From positions 62,001 through 126,000 of the forward strand of contig JBCBBJ010000004.1 in the NCBI GenBank assembly GCA_038531745.1: a stretch of 64,000 bases of DNA. The letters are read 5' to 3'. Position numbers and translations under genes: made by a program. Positions 42,815 to 50,970 of this stretch are shown one piece after another. The notes below the pieces were generated by a model, which searched no databases, had not been told where the DNA came from, and saw nothing but the letters and a program-made list of their open reading frames with translations. This DNA is from CALLPQ01 sp038531745 (lineage in GTDB: Bacteria; Pseudomonadota; Alphaproteobacteria; Caulobacterales; Parvularculaceae). Each line of letters begins with the position of its first letter. The first letter of the stretch is position 1.

Positions 42815-43432
42815 ATGACAAGCACCGAAGACCTCACCGAACTTGCCGAGCATATAGCCGGCATCATTGACAGCGACATTCGCAGCTATGCCATTGAGTT
42901 TGATGAGCTGACGATCAATGCCCGCGCAGATCGGATCGTCCCGGTACTGACCTTTCTGCGGGATGATAGTCTGTGCCGGTTTGTGCAGCTCATTGATGTC
43001 TGCGGTGTGGACTTTCCTGAACGCTCGAGCCGCTTTGACGTGGTCTACCATCTTCTGTCCATGCACAATAATCAGCGTATCCGCGTGAAATGCGTGGTGG
43101 GAGAGGATGAAACTGTTCCCTCCGTGCAAGATATTTTTCCGTGTGCTGTCTGGTTTGAACGCGAAGCCTTTGACATGTATGGCATCGTCTTTACGGGGCA
43201 TACGGATTTGCGTCGTCTGCTGACTGATTATGGGTTTGAGGGCTATCCCCTACGCAAAGACTTCCCGCTCACCGGTGAGGTTGAGGTACGATATGATGAC
43301 GAACAAAAACGCGTTGTCTATGAACCGGTAAAGCTGGTGCAAGAATATCGCAATTTCGACTACCTCTCCCCGTGGGAGGGGGCGCAATACGTCCTGCCAG
43401 GCGATGAGAAATCGCCGGAGACAAAGTCGTGA
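42815..43432 (+). CDS. nuoC: NADH-quinone oxidoreductase subunit C
   Basis: A 205-aa peripheral-arm subunit (30-kDa family). The signature lies in ERFAFDMYGI-type sequence (here FEREAFDMYGIVFTGHTDLRRLLTDYGFEGYPLRKDFPLTG). The N-terminal fold with VLTFLRDD and the C-terminal YRNFDYLSPWEG are standard. It starts 163 bases after nuoB because of inserted repeats. Its TGA overlaps the GTG of the next gene. Confidence 0.95.
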   Translation: MTSTEDLTELAEHIAGIIDSDIRSYAIEFDELTINARADRIVPVLTFLRDDSLCRFVQLIDVCGVDFPERSSRFDVVYHLLSMHNNQRIRVKCVVGEDETVPSVQDIFPCAVWFEREAFDMYGIVFTGHTDLRRLLTDYGFEGYPLRKDFPLTGEVEVRYDDEQKRVVYEPVKLVQEYRNFDYLSPWEGAQYVLPGDEKSPETKS

Positions 43433-43869
43433 GCGATGTACTAACCGGCCAATGCTTGTATGGTGCTGTAAGATTTACCGTAAAACCCGAAGTAGCAGCC
43501 GATGGTATTCATCTGGACGCGTGTCATTGCTCCATGTGCCGGCGTCTGGTGGGGTCGGCGCTCATGGGTTTGAACCTCCTAGAGGCACCAAAGGTCGAAG
43601 ATGACACCCATCTGACCAGCTATGCGTCATCTGATCGGGCCACCCGGCAATTTTGCGCGGTATGCGGATCAAACCTTTTTTATCAATTGAACGACGGATC
43701 GCTCTTTACCGTCATTGCCGGGGCGCTGGATGATATTCCGGACGCCTGGTTCGCCAAAGAAATCTTTATCGATGAGAAACCGGATTATTACGACTTCGCC
43801 CAGCCAACCTATAAAATGACGGGGGCCGAAGTTCTGGCAGCCTTTGCCGGAAATGGACAGGAAGGATGA
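43429..43869 (+). CDS. GFA/CENP-V family zinc protein inside the nuo operon
   Basis: A 146-aa member of the glutathione-dependent formaldehyde-activating (Gfa) fold. Zinc-ligand positions can be read as Cys9 (GQCLYGAV), Cys32/34/37 (CHCSMC) and Cys76/79 (FCAVCG). In most members the first motif is CxC. Here the second Cys is Tyr11, so one structural zinc site may be incomplete. Substrate is unknown and most family members are not proven formaldehyde enzymes. The GTG start overlaps the nuoC stop and nuoD starts 3 bases after its end, so it is translated as part of the nuo operon. Confidence 0.85.
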   Translation: MSDVLTGQCLYGAVRFTVKPEVAADGIHLDACHCSMCRRLVGSALMGLNLLEAPKVEDDTHLTSYASSDRATRQFCAVCGSNLFYQLNDGSLFTVIAGALDDIPDAWFAKEIFIDEKPDYYDFAQPTYKMTGAEVLAAFAGNGQEG

Positions 43870-43872
43870 GCC

Positions 43873-45102
43873 ATGGCTGATGGCAGCACACGTATCATCG
43901 AGGTGACGGATTCCGCATCTGACGCTTCATCAGATCGCAATTTCACGATCAATTTTGGCCCGCAGCATCCCGCCGCGCACGGCGTTTTGCGGCTTGTGCT
44001 CGAATTGGATGGCGAGGTCGTCGAGCGTGTTGATCCGCATATCGGACTCCTGCACCGCGGGACGGAAAAGCTGATCGAGTACAAGACATACCTCCAGGCG
44101 ATCCCCTATTTTGACCGGCTCGATTATGTGGCGCCCATGAACCAGGAGCATGCGTTTTGTCTCGCCACCGAACGCCTCCTCGGCATTGAGGTGCCACGCC
44201 GTGCCAAGATCATCCGTACCCTGTTTTGTGAGGTCGGGCGTATCCTCTCCCATATGCTGAACGTGACGACACAAGCCATGGATGTGGGCGCGTTGACGCC
44301 GCCGCTTTGGGGTTTTGAAGAACGCGAAAAACTTATGGTGTTCTATGAGCGTGCATCGGGTAGCCGGATGCATGCGGCTTACTTTCGTGTGGGCGGCGTG
44401 CATCAGGACCTACCCGACGATCTGATCGACGACATGGACGCCTGGTGCGATCAGTTTGTGGCAACCCTCGATATGATTGAGGAACTGATCACCGAAAACC
44501 GTATCTTCAAACAACGCAATGTTGATATTGGTGTGGTTACGGAGGATGAGGCGTTTGAATGGGGTTTCACCGGCGTGATGCTGCGTGGCTCCGGCGTAAA
44601 ATGGGACCTGCGTAAGGCCCAACCCTACGAGATTTACGACGAACTCGATTTCGATGTTGTCATTGGCAAAAATGGTGATTGCTGGGACCGCTATCTGTGC
44701 CGGATGGAGGAGATGAAACAGGCAAAAGACCTGATGAAGCAATGCCTTGCCTTGCTGCGCGAAACACCGGGCCCGGTGCTGACCGATGACGGCAAGATCG
44801 CGCCGCCCCGCCGGGCCGATATGAAGGGCTCCATGGAAGCGCTCATTCACCACTTTAAGCTGTATACGGAGGGGCCAAAGGTTCCTGCTGGCGAGGTCTA
44901 TACTGCCGTTGAGGCACCGAAGGGCGAGTTTGGCGTTTATCTTGTTTCCACCGGCGAGAATAAACCATATCGCTGTAAAATCCGCGCGCCGGGCTTTGCC
45001 CATTTGCAGGCCATGGACTGGATGAACCGCGGCCATATGTTGGCCGATGTGTCTGCGATCCTCGGCTCGCTCGATATCGTGTTCGGCGAAATCGACCGGT
45101 AG
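43873..45102 (+). CDS. nuoD: NADH-quinone oxidoreductase subunit D
   Basis: A 409-aa 49-kDa-type subunit that forms the quinone pocket with NuoB. Visible are NFGPQHPAAHGVLRLVLELDGE with the conserved His pair, HIGLLHRGTEKLIE, NQEHAFCLATERLLG, RMHAAYFRVGGVHQDLP, and the C-terminal DVSAILGSLDIVFGEIDR. Full length. The order nuoA-B-C-D is conserved, but nuoE does not follow on this strand. Confidence 0.97.
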   Translation: MADGSTRIIEVTDSASDASSDRNFTINFGPQHPAAHGVLRLVLELDGEVVERVDPHIGLLHRGTEKLIEYKTYLQAIPYFDRLDYVAPMNQEHAFCLATERLLGIEVPRRAKIIRTLFCEVGRILSHMLNVTTQAMDVGALTPPLWGFEEREKLMVFYERASGSRMHAAYFRVGGVHQDLPDDLIDDMDAWCDQFVATLDMIEELITENRIFKQRNVDIGVVTEDEAFEWGFTGVMLRGSGVKWDLRKAQPYEIYDELDFDVVIGKNGDCWDRYLCRMEEMKQAKDLMKQCLALLRETPGPVLTDDGKIAPPRRADMKGSMEALIHHFKLYTEGPKVPAGEVYTAVEAPKGEFGVYLVSTGENKPYRCKIRAPGFAHLQAMDWMNRGHMLADVSAILGSLDIVFGEIDR

Positions 45103-45185
45103 GCGAACTCTTTTGTGGGGCGATCATTGTCCTGCGCGCGCTTCTTCGCTACCCTTAGAGCGGGTATAGTAGCGGGGTACGGGGC

Positions 45186-45557
45186 ATGACCGCTTCCGGC
45201 ATTGTTTTAGAAATCGGCCGCCGGGTGCTGGTGGCGTTCGTATGGTCCGGGTTTGCGTTCGGTATTGCATGGCTTTTGTCGAGCGGTCGCATACTGAATA
45301 ACCCGGCGCTTAGTCTGTTCACCTTCCTGAATATTTTTAGCTTTGCCATGGCGGGTCTTATGGGATTTTTGGCTGTGGCCCTTGCCCGCCAGAAAATGCC
45401 TGTATTCATTGCCCCGTTCATTGGTCTTGCCGTGGGGGCACTGGTCTTATTTTTGGTGCAAAGCGCGTCAGTCGTGCTTTTTGATAATCTGGTTAGCCCT
45501 ATCGATCGGTCAATCGATGTTCACCACATCGATATCCTGCCGCCGGGTATTGATTAA
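45186..45557 (+). CDS. hypothetical small membrane protein
   Basis: A 123-aa protein with three predicted membrane helices (about residues 12-32, 42-66, 71-98) and a short polar C-terminus, SPIDRSIDVHHIDILPPGID. No family was recognised. It lies 83 bases after nuoD and ends convergently with the next gene, overlapping by 4 bases at the stop codons. It is likely an inner-membrane protein; function unknown. Confidence 0.55.
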   Translation: MTASGIVLEIGRRVLVAFVWSGFAFGIAWLLSSGRILNNPALSLFTFLNIFSFAMAGLMGFLAVALARQKMPVFIAPFIGLAVGALVLFLVQSASVVLFDNLVSPIDRSIDVHHIDILPPGID

Positions 45558-46033
45558 CGCACTTTTTTTACAAGCGCAGATTTGTTTGCCACGATCGCTA
45601 CGGATTTGTGGACAAGGTCTGTGGCTATGCCAGGTAGAAAACGTTCCTGTATCTCGCCAGCAAGCGCATCGACTTGCCAGGTTTGCATGGTTACCCCGCG
45701 ATCAATCACCTTGTGCATATTGATGTCATAGTGAAAGCGACCGGCGTATTCGGGGTGGCGCTCCAAAACGCGCAGAATATTGGCAAGATCGAGGTGGAAA
45801 TAATCTTCCTCACAGCGTCGTAGATTTTCTGTGGACCAGTCCCCGTCCGAGAGTGAAGCACCACTGTAGCCGCTGCCCCGTCGGTCGCCTCCTAGGCGCC
45901 GCTCAAAGGGTTGCGCCGCCTCCGTCGCCCGCGCCGGGTCGTCTCCAATCGCTGGGTATGTGGTTTGCGCCACCTCATTCTCGCCGTCCGCGATTTCCTC
46001 AACCGCCACGGCCATTGCCCTCGTTGGTGTCAT
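45554..46033 (-). CDS. hypothetical protein with a VapE/primase-like C-terminal region
   Basis: A 159-aa protein. The first 70 residues are polar and low-complexity. The second half (DLANILRVLERHPEYAGRFHYDINMHKVIDRG, then an IQERFLPGIATDLVHKSVAIVA stretch) resembles the segment that precedes the helicase domain in VapE-type and phage replicative proteins. The helicase itself is absent. It could be a remnant of a mobile element or an unrelated fold. The resemblance is by pattern only. It stands alone between nuoD-side genes and nuoF. Confidence 0.4.
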   Translation of the reverse strand: MTPTRAMAVAVEEIADGENEVAQTTYPAIGDDPARATEAAQPFERRLGGDRRGSGYSGASLSDGDWSTENLRRCEEDYFHLDLANILRVLERHPEYAGRFHYDINMHKVIDRGVTMQTWQVDALAGEIQERFLPGIATDLVHKSVAIVANKSALVKKVR

Positions 46034-46180
46034 TTATTGATCCTGTCCGGTCGTCTCGTGTTGCCCCCAACGCGAAAGCCTATGCAGATGGCATTAATGT
46101 CCGGCTCAAATGGCCATGACATTTTATATTGGATTTAAGATGAATGCTGCTCAGTGGCGAGGGCGAAGCAGCGATGTGAT

Positions 46181-47482
46181 CTACTCCGCCGCGATAACCT
46201 GAACGCCGCCACGATCTTCCCGGTACTGATTGATGCGCTCTTCGATTTCGTGGCGGAAATGGCGCACGAGGCCCTGAACGGGCCAGGCTGCGGCATCGCC
46301 CAAAGCGCAAATTGTGTGGCCTTCAATCTGACCGGCCACATCGAGCAATTTGTCAATTTCTTCGGTTGAAGATTCTCCGCGTACCATGCGCTCTAGCACA
46401 CGCCACATCCAACCGGTGCCTTCGCGGCAGGGCGTACACTGACCACAGCTTTCATGCTTATAGAAATAGCTGATGCGGCTAATCGCTTTGACCACATCCG
46501 TCGATTTGTCCATCACGATCACGGCCGCCGTGCCAAGACCGGAGCGATGTTCCTTTAACGCGTCAAAGTCCATCAGGACATCGTCGCAGATATCTTTGGG
46601 CAACATCGGTACCGACGAGCCACCGGGGATAACGGCTTTAAGATTATCCCAGCCGCCGCGCACCCCGCCACAATGGCGCTCCAGCAAGGTTTTGAGGGAA
46701 ATGGACATTTCCTCTTCCACATTGCAGGGGCGTTCCACATGGCCGGATATACAAAAAAGCTTGGTACCCGCATTATTGTCGCGGCCAAAGCCTTTGAACC
46801 AGTCGGCCCCGCGCCGCAAGATCGTGCCCACAACGGCAATCGATTCAACATTATTCACGGTGGTGGGACATCCATAAAGCCCCGCACCCGCGGGGAAGGG
46901 GGGTTTCAAACGGGGTTGGCCTTTTTTGCCTTCAAGACTTTCCAGCAGCGCTGTCTCTTCGCCGCAAATATAGGCGCCCGCGCCATGGGCCACATAGATA
47001 TCGAAATCCCAGCCGGAACCGGCGGCGTTTTTGCCCACGAGCCCTGCGGCATAGGCCTCGTCAACCGCCGCCTGCACTCGTTCGCGCTCCAGCACATATT
47101 CGCCGCGAATATAGACGTAACAGGCATTGGCGCGCATGGCGTAGGCGGCGATCAGGCACCCTTCGATGAAAAGGTGCGGATCGTGGCGCATTATCTCCCG
47201 GTCCTTACAGGTGCCGGGCTCGGACTCGTCCGCATTCACCACCAGGTAATGGGGCCTGTCTTTCACTTCCTTGGGCATGAAAGACCATTTTAAGCCTGTG
47301 GGAAAACCGGCCCCGCCGCGCCCGCGTAGACCTGAATCCTTTACCTGCTTGATAATCCACTCATGGCCCATCCGGATCAGTGATCCGGTCCCGTTCCAGG
47401 CCCCGCGTTGTTTTGCGCCCTCCAAGCCCCAGTCATGCAGGCCATAGAGGTTGGTGAAAATGCGATCTTTATCTTCAAGCAT
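46181..47482 (-). CDS. nuoF: NADH-quinone oxidoreductase subunit F
   Basis: A 433-aa subunit holding FMN, the NADH site and cluster N3. Seen are GLRGRGGAGFPTGLKW, NADESEPGTCKDREI, the NADH-site GAGAYICGEETALLESLEG, and the 4Fe-4S ligands in ESCGQCTPCREG plus a later Cys in HTICALGDAAAWPVQG. Length is standard. It is on the minus strand, opposite nuoABCD, and separated from nuoE by about 1.7 kb including an opposite-strand gene, which is unusual for alphaproteobacteria. Confidence 0.97.
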   Translation of the reverse strand: MLEDKDRIFTNLYGLHDWGLEGAKQRGAWNGTGSLIRMGHEWIIKQVKDSGLRGRGGAGFPTGLKWSFMPKEVKDRPHYLVVNADESEPGTCKDREIMRHDPHLFIEGCLIAAYAMRANACYVYIRGEYVLERERVQAAVDEAYAAGLVGKNAAGSGWDFDIYVAHGAGAYICGEETALLESLEGKKGQPRLKPPFPAGAGLYGCPTTVNNVESIAVVGTILRRGADWFKGFGRDNNAGTKLFCISGHVERPCNVEEEMSISLKTLLERHCGGVRGGWDNLKAVIPGGSSVPMLPKDICDDVLMDFDALKEHRSGLGTAAVIVMDKSTDVVKAISRISYFYKHESCGQCTPCREGTGWMWRVLERMVRGESSTEEIDKLLDVAGQIEGHTICALGDAAAWPVQGLVRHFRHEIEERINQYREDRGGVQVIAAE

Positions 47483-47759
47483 TGGCTTTATCTTCGGGCA
47501 GGGGATGTATGACGTTCACATCGGTGGTGATAGCCTGTCGTGGCGGCAAAATAAACTACCCGGATTGCCGCAAAGGGGGGCGACCGTTTTGTCTCTTGGC
47601 CTTTCCTTTCGACACATATGCCAATGCCCATCCGCCCCTGCATTTTTCTATTTACGGGCTGATCTGTTCTCGCCGAACGCATCCTCCCTTAAGCATAGTT
47701 GTTGCGGTTCGCTGTTGGCTGTGATTGCATGTCTACGGGCACAAAATGCGGGGTCTGTG

Positions 47760-48884
47760 ATGATAAATGTTTCGTTAAGGGCGATTTGGTGCGCCTTCTT
47801 GGTCGGCGTTTGCCTGTTCACGCCAGCGGCCCGGGGGCTGCAGATCACATGGGAATTTCCCAGCAATGATCCCTCGCAATTGCTCGTGGGCAATTACACG
47901 TTGGCAATTGTTGAGGACGCCAGCGACGCAAACGCCAGTGTGGCCGGGAGTTGTCGCATTGAGCTTTCTGCCGCGCCGCGCCTGTTGGAAGGGTCGCGCG
48001 TCAATTTGGACGGTACCTGCCCCGCACCTTTTGATAAGGCCCGCGGATGGACCTATGCCGGTAATCAAAAGCGCCTTGATATTTTCAACCGCTGGGATCA
48101 GGGCATCTGGTCCGGCAATCTCGATGAAATCGACGGCGCTTTTGTTGGCGGGGCCGCGAACGGCACCCGGTTTCGCCTGAAGCCACAATTTGAATCGAAG
48201 TTAAAACTGCCCGCTTACGTGGTGAAGGCCCTCGCCGCCCATGTGGGGCAATGGTCAGTCACCTTTGTACCCGAAGGCATTACGTGCGGTGCGGTATTGA
48301 TGAATATTCGAGGCAATGATGGCCGGTTGGCAGAGTTTGATAAGCGCTGTGCCAATCAGCATCGGCGATTGCGCCGTTTCGTGCGGGCCGGTGGCTGGCG
48401 GCTTACGCCGAAGGGCCGCCTGGCCATAAGCGAATATGGCGTTGATGACGTGTGGGTCGGCGCGGCGATTGCCGGGCCCGAACCTACCTATGGGGGGCGA
48501 CAACGCCGCGACCCGCCGGGACCGGCGGTTTTGCTTCAGCGGGTTGGTGATTTGCCGGCCCCGCCGCCGGAGGATCGCATTGGCGGGCGCTATAAGCTGC
48601 AAAATATTCTCGGTGCGCACAAATGCGAAGTTTGGCTTGCGGCAGAAAAATCGAAGGCGACCGGTCGGTTCAAACCGGCAAACCCAAACCAGCGCGGGGC
48701 CCGCATCAAGGGGAACCGCTGCGACCTCGACTGGTCAGCATCGGCCTGGGAGTTGATTGGCGAGGAATTGGTGCTGACGGATATCGAAAATCGCACGGTC
48801 TGGCGCGGGCAACTGGCGGGCGGGGCAACCTGGCTCGGGGTTGATCGGTTTGGTTTTCCGCGGCGTCTGGTTTTGATCCAGTAG
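47760..48884 (+). CDS. exported protein with three Inh/AprI-like beta domains (tentative)
   Basis: A 374-aa protein. The start at ATG 47760 is chosen because a good signal peptide follows (IWCAFLVGVCLFTPAARG) while the upstream open frame is low-quality. Three repeats of about 100 residues can be seen, near LVGNYTLAIVEDAS, HVGQWSVTFVPEG and IGGRYKLQNILGAHKC. Each has a GxYxL or GxWxV start, Cys pairs and a central W/GW-L-x-I block. This pattern resembles the small beta-barrel metalloprotease inhibitors AprI/Inh. A periplasmic inhibitor is the tentative reading. It lies between nuoE and nuoF on the opposite strand. Confidence 0.55.
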   Translation: MINVSLRAIWCAFLVGVCLFTPAARGLQITWEFPSNDPSQLLVGNYTLAIVEDASDANASVAGSCRIELSAAPRLLEGSRVNLDGTCPAPFDKARGWTYAGNQKRLDIFNRWDQGIWSGNLDEIDGAFVGGAANGTRFRLKPQFESKLKLPAYVVKALAAHVGQWSVTFVPEGITCGAVLMNIRGNDGRLAEFDKRCANQHRRLRRFVRAGGWRLTPKGRLAISEYGVDDVWVGAAIAGPEPTYGGRQRRDPPGPAVLLQRVGDLPAPPPEDRIGGRYKLQNILGAHKCEVWLAAEKSKATGRFKPANPNQRGARIKGNRCDLDWSASAWELIGEELVLTDIENRTVWRGQLAGGATWLGVDRFGFPRRLVLIQ

Positions 48885-48914
48885 GCATAGCGCGGGATCA
48901 AAAGGCTTTTAGGT

Positions 48915-49148
48915 TCAGGAAAAGCCAACAAAAGCAATGAACGGGGAAACAAGTAATATCTCGATGATGATCAGAGTGATGGTCAGCCAGTCAGGGCCAA
49001 AATTTGCAGAAATGACGATAAATGCTGCATTCGTGACAAGAAGATAGACATAGCGCATCGTCCATTTGCCAGCGAAACCCTTAGGCGACTTAGGGTTGTC
49101 CGGGTCGAATTCAGGAATATAATGCGGCCCGCCCTTTCCCTTACTCAT
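48915..49148 (-). CDS. hypothetical small membrane protein next to nuoE
   Basis: A 77-aa protein with a Gly/Pro/Lys-rich soluble start (KGKGGPHYIPEFDPDNPKSP) and two closely spaced helices at the C-terminus (YVYLLVTNAAFIVISANFG; LTITLIIIEILLVSPFIAF). No family was recognised. It starts 58 bases after the nuoE stop on the same strand, so it may be co-transcribed, perhaps as a Complex I accessory factor. That is speculation from position. ATG 49148 is chosen. An upstream ATG at 49163 is possible. Confidence 0.5.
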   Translation of the reverse strand: MSKGKGGPHYIPEFDPDNPKSPKGFAGKWTMRYVYLLVTNAAFIVISANFGPDWLTITLIIIEILLVSPFIAFVGFS

Positions 49149-49206
49149 GTGAGATGCGCCCAATCATGAAGGGCAACACCGCCGCTCGCCTTCAGACGCA
49201 ACGGCC

Positions 49207-49878
49207 TCATGCGGGCGCTTCAGCGTTGGGGATCGCTTTGAGCGGCTTTGCGGCTGACCCGTCATACAGTGAAGGATCGGTGAGGGTGGTGTTTGCCCCC
49301 GCCGGGTCAGAGGTGTGGCGGTCGGCAACCTGGGGCCCAGGCTTGATGTCTTTGCCAGCGCGCAGGTCTTGCAGCAATTTGGCAAAGCTGTCTGGCGTCA
49401 AATCCTCATAATAATGGTCATCATTGTTGGTGGAAATCTGCACCATGGGCGCGTTACAGCACGCCCCGAGGCATTCCACCTCAAGCCAGGAGAACTTGCC
49501 GTCTTCCGACACGGCGCTCTCCGTGCCAATCTCATCCTTGCAAACCTCGCGCAAGTCTTGCGCCCCGCGCAGCATGCAGGGCGTTGTTCCGCAAAGCTGG
49601 ATGAAAAAGTCACCAACCGGCGCGAGGTTAAACATCGTGTAAAACGACGCGACCTCATAAACGCGGATATAAGGCATTGCGAGTTGCTCGGCGATCACCT
49701 CCATCATGGGGATCGAAATCCAGCCTTCCTGTTTCTGGCCGCGCCATAGAAACGGAATGACGCAGGAGGCCTGGCGCCCCTCGGGATATTTTTTCCGCTG
49801 CGCCGTACACCATTCGGCGTTATCGGCGGACCAGGCAAAGGCGTCGGGTTGATGTTTTGCGGGTCGGCGAGCGGCCAT
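49207..49878 (-). CDS. nuoE: NADH-quinone oxidoreductase subunit E
   Basis: A 223-aa 24-kDa-type subunit with a thioredoxin-like fold and one 2Fe-2S cluster. Ligands are the Cys pairs in QLCGTTPCMLRG and VECLGACCNAP. The helical N-terminus, including the VYEVASFYTMFNLAP segment, is standard. The C-terminal 55 residues are an Ala/Pro/Asp-rich tail typical of alphaproteobacterial NuoE. The ATG at 49878 has AAGGA 7 bases upstream. An ATG at 49941 is less likely. It is on the minus strand, away from nuoD. Confidence 0.95.
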   Translation of the reverse strand: MAARRPAKHQPDAFAWSADNAEWCTAQRKKYPEGRQASCVIPFLWRGQKQEGWISIPMMEVIAEQLAMPYIRVYEVASFYTMFNLAPVGDFFIQLCGTTPCMLRGAQDLREVCKDEIGTESAVSEDGKFSWLEVECLGACCNAPMVQISTNNDDHYYEDLTPDSFAKLLQDLRAGKDIKPGPQVADRHTSDPAGANTTLTDPSLYDGSAAKPLKAIPNAEAPA

Positions 49879-50014
49879 GGGTTTGTCCTTATACTGAACC
49901 GATCGTCCACCCTCCATAAGAGCACGGGCCGACGCCGACATTCACAAACCATAATCTATACCGCCTTGCCCGGCCCTGATAAAGGGCGAAATCACCGCAA
50001 CCAGTGGTGCGGGG

Positions 50015-50287
50015 CTACCGCGGGCTCACCTCATCCAGAACAATACCGTTCACATCCGCTGCCACGCGGAAGCATCCGTAACACAGCGTCCGTATGGTCT
50101 CGGCCATAGACGCCTCAAACGCCGCCGCATCAAGATCGTTGCAGGCGCCACATACCGCTTCAAACGCGCCATCCTCATAGGACCACCAAAAGCCGCGGGG
50201 TTCCCCGTCGGCAACCGTCTCCACAATATGCGTGCACACATAGGTCTCGGGTTGGCGACCATGGGTGCCACATTTCAAATACCGCAT
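50015..50287 (-). CDS. small cysteine-rich protein, possible zinc-binding
   Basis: A 90-aa protein with Cys and His arranged as CGTHG, YVCTHIVE, VCGACND and LCYGCF, suggesting one zinc site with two knuckles. This pattern occurs in small uncharacterised bacterial proteins. ATG at 50287 is chosen by comparison with the usual short N-terminus. An ATG at 50314 is possible. It stands alone between nuoE and the amphi-Trp gene. Function is unknown. Confidence 0.55.
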   Translation of the reverse strand: MRYLKCGTHGRQPETYVCTHIVETVADGEPRGFWWSYEDGAFEAVCGACNDLDAAAFEASMAETIRTLCYGCFRVAADVNGIVLDEVSPR

Positions 50288-50437
50288 GCGGATGTTCTCA
50301 CCAAGACGCCGCATAGATCGCGGCAGGGGTAATGCTGTCTCGGCAAGGATTTAGCAACAATTTTCCATTAACCAAACCCAAGTCCTGCGAAAAATGAGGG
50401 GGCAAAAAGCCCGGCAGGAATCAACCAGGAGAGCCCA

Positions 50438-50857
50438 ATGACAACAAAAACATCAACCCGCAAAAAGGCCGGTCGCAAACCCGCCACCCGCCGTACCACG
50501 GCCAAAACTGTTGCGAAGACGCCATCAACGGGCGCACGCAAAACAAAGACAACCGCCAGCAAGTCGCGCAAGCCCGTCGCCAAAGCTACAAAAACAGCAG
50601 TGACGAAAGCCAAAAAGCCCGCCACCACGCGCGCGCGTAAAGCCGACCGTGATATCGAAAAGGGGTATACGCACAAGCAATTCGTAGCGAAGCTACGCCG
50701 TCTTGCCGACTCCATTGAGAAAGGCAAAAATTTCCAGATTATGGTTGCCGGTGAAAAGATTTATGTGCCCGACGCTGCGATTTTCAATGTTGAGCATGAG
50801 CGTGAAAAAGGCGCCGAGGAACTGGAATTTCAAATCAAATGGAAAAAAGCCGCCTAA
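50438..50857 (+). CDS. histone-H1-like tail fused to an amphi-Trp domain
   Basis: A 139-aa protein. Residues 1-70 are a Lys/Ala/Thr/Arg-rich tail of the eukaryotic H1-like type (repeats of TKTAVTKAKKPATT and similar). Residues 75-139 match the amphi-Trp domain: KQFVAKLRRLADSIEKGKNF, then KIYVPDAAIFNVEHEREKGAEELEFQIKW. The tail should bind DNA non-specifically. The role of the domain is not established. A strong terminator follows at 50879. The gene is monocistronic. Confidence 0.8.
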   Translation: MTTKTSTRKKAGRKPATRRTTAKTVAKTPSTGARKTKTTASKSRKPVAKATKTAVTKAKKPATTRARKADRDIEKGYTHKQFVAKLRRLADSIEKGKNFQIMVAGEKIYVPDAAIFNVEHEREKGAEELEFQIKWKKAA

Positions 50858-50878
50858 CGGTTTTAATCCCATCATGAA

Positions 50879-50905
50879 AAGGCGCCCCTTTCGGGCGCCT
50901 TTTTT
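50879..50905 (+). terminator. rho-independent terminator
   Basis: aaggcgccc pairs perfectly with gggcgcctt around a ctttc loop and is followed by T residues to 50905. It lies 21 bases after the amphi-Trp gene stop. Confidence 0.92.
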
Positions 50906-50970
50906 GTGCGTATCGTGCCGTGAAAGAGCGAGAGGGGTGATTTTGGGCTGTTCCCCCTCTAAAAACGCAT

